This document shows, piece after piece, positions 63,564-64,000 of a DNA stretch of 64,000 nucleotides. The stretch is from Scalindua sp964344685 (GTDB lineage Bacteria > Planctomycetota > Brocadiia > Brocadiales > Scalinduaceae). Every line of letters begins with the position of its first letter. The stretch's first letter is position 1. A program made the translations under genes and the position numbers. Under the pieces are notes generated by a model, which saw only the letters and a program-made list of their open reading frames with translations, made no database searches and was not told the origin of the DNA. The stretch is taken from positions 173,514-237,513 of the forward strand of contig CAYFOK010000004.1 of the NCBI GenBank assembly GCA_964344685.1. Reading direction: 5' to 3'.

Positions 63564-63957
63564 AGATCATACACCTCCAAGACATAGTTGTAATACATAT
63601 AATAATTTTAATGGTATAAAAAATCTTTTATTTTGTAACGTAAAAACAGCAACCAGACCATACCTGTATCCGAGACAGTTCTGCAGTTTCCGTCTAATAG
63701 CAGAGTCTATAATATATCAGAATTGTTTCAAGTGTATTCTTAGTAGTCGCTTTGGCTGCATAGTGGAGTGCCCCTATTTTATGTAAAGCGGTCTTAATCA
63801 CAAGGGAAAGTGCGGTTTATGGTTGAGAAATAATGATTTATAAAAAAGGGATATGGTAATTTGCTCACCATACCCCTTGAAAATTTTAGTCACAAAATGG
63901 TCACACCTTTCAGGATTTTACCATATACCACTTATCATAAGTCATTGTACGAGAATA
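63564..63957. other. spacer with minus-strand terminator
   Basis: No gene seen. The left part is the MerR leader. The right part holds the terminator at 63842-63876 and a 'tttagtcacaaaatggtcaca' segment of the sort often found beside integration sites, but no integrase gene is visible. Confidence 0.5.
63842..63876 (-). terminator. intrinsic terminator downstream of the edge tRNA
   Basis: On the minus strand GGGGTATGGT and ACCATATCCC form a 10-bp stem (one wobble) followed by TTTTTT. It is about 80 bases past the 3' end of the tRNA at 63958. Confidence 0.7.
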
Positions 63958-64000
63958 TGGGCGATACTGGACTCGAACCAGTGACCCCTTGTTTGTCGAA
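63958..64000 (-). tRNA. tRNA, 3' part only, probably Val (GAC)
   Basis: The minus strand from the edge gives an anticodon loop reading TCGACAA, a stem strand ACAAG, variable loop GGGTC, T-arm ACTGG-TTCGAGT-CCAGT, acceptor strand ATCGCCC and discriminator A, with no encoded CCA. This layout fits bacterial tRNA-Val, with GAC as anticodon, but the base before it is C rather than the nearly universal U33. The 5' half lies beyond the window, so identity is provisional. Confidence 0.6.

Noticed and set aside
57976..63957. Second attachment site of the tRNA-Glu element
   Set aside because: No stretch matching the tRNA 3' half was found by eye; 'gtgcccccatctatgagg' at 59491-59508 resembles the tRNA 5' end only by chance and belongs to a hairpin.

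Overview
The window reads as part of an AT-rich chromosome of an anaerobic Gram-negative bacterium. Gene content would fit the Planctomycetota, and an anammox-type (Brocadiales, 'Ca. Scalindua'-like) genome is my best guess. Grounds for the guess are Sec, lipoprotein and Tat export signals, a TonB-dependent receptor, PilZ and HD-GYP c-di-GMP proteins, a NuoG-like formate dehydrogenase, a COG2403/cDPG synthetase-like enzyme, and intergenic spaces crowded with short dispersed repeats. No rRNA is present to confirm it, so the taxonomy is inference.

Layout. 1-9.6 kb: the start of a PIN-like gene at the left edge, then a polymorphic-toxin locus on the minus strand. It holds a 1909-residue secreted SpvB/FG-GAP/RHS protein, a four-helix membrane protein overlapping its stop codon (probable immunity), an orphan copy of its C-terminal module carrying a different tip, and a second four-helix membrane protein directly behind that. 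9.6-24 kb: mostly housekeeping and envelope genes (methyltransferases, RluA pseudouridine synthase, two PilZ proteins, M48/TPR lipoprotein, MltA, SuhB, a Tat-exported phosphoesterase, a cytochrome-like lipoprotein, a rhomboid protease, a MidA-like methyltransferase, a metallo-beta-lactamase-fold hydrolase). 24-36 kb: formate dehydrogenase, a DUF559 cassette between inverted repeats, LpdA, RecQ, CysC, a paired M16 protease and a cDPG-synthetase-like protein. 36-46.4 kb: a long run of plus-strand genes: UbiA prenyltransferase, PHP phosphoesterase, B12-type radical SAM enzyme, TonB receptor, periplasmic binding protein, histidine kinase, double-receiver protein, receiver-HD-GYP. 46.6-52.7 kb: LarE, UbiE/MenG, tRNA-Gln, the AguA/AguB agmatine-to-putrescine pair, glutamate-semialdehyde dehydrogenase and tRNA-Glu.

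From 52.6 kb an integrated element begins inside tRNA-Glu. A large serine recombinase ends within the tRNA gene, followed by a small ORF, a DnaC-like ATPase, a replication-initiator-like protein, a broken HTH gene, a coiled-coil protein, a truncated Pch2-like AAA ATPase and a tandemly duplicated unit (structured leader, 70-codon gene, structured trailer). The far boundary was not found. Ordinary genes (methyltransferase, parvulin, MerR regulator) follow, and a partial tRNA lies at the right edge.

The most interesting material: the RHS tip-switching arrangement, with 558 bp of near-identity on one side and a short shared junction on the other; 26-27 bp palindromes inserted into other repeats, one with its empty site in the same spacer; the duplicated structured 70-codon unit; the DUF559 cassette; and the receptor-to-c-di-GMP gene run.
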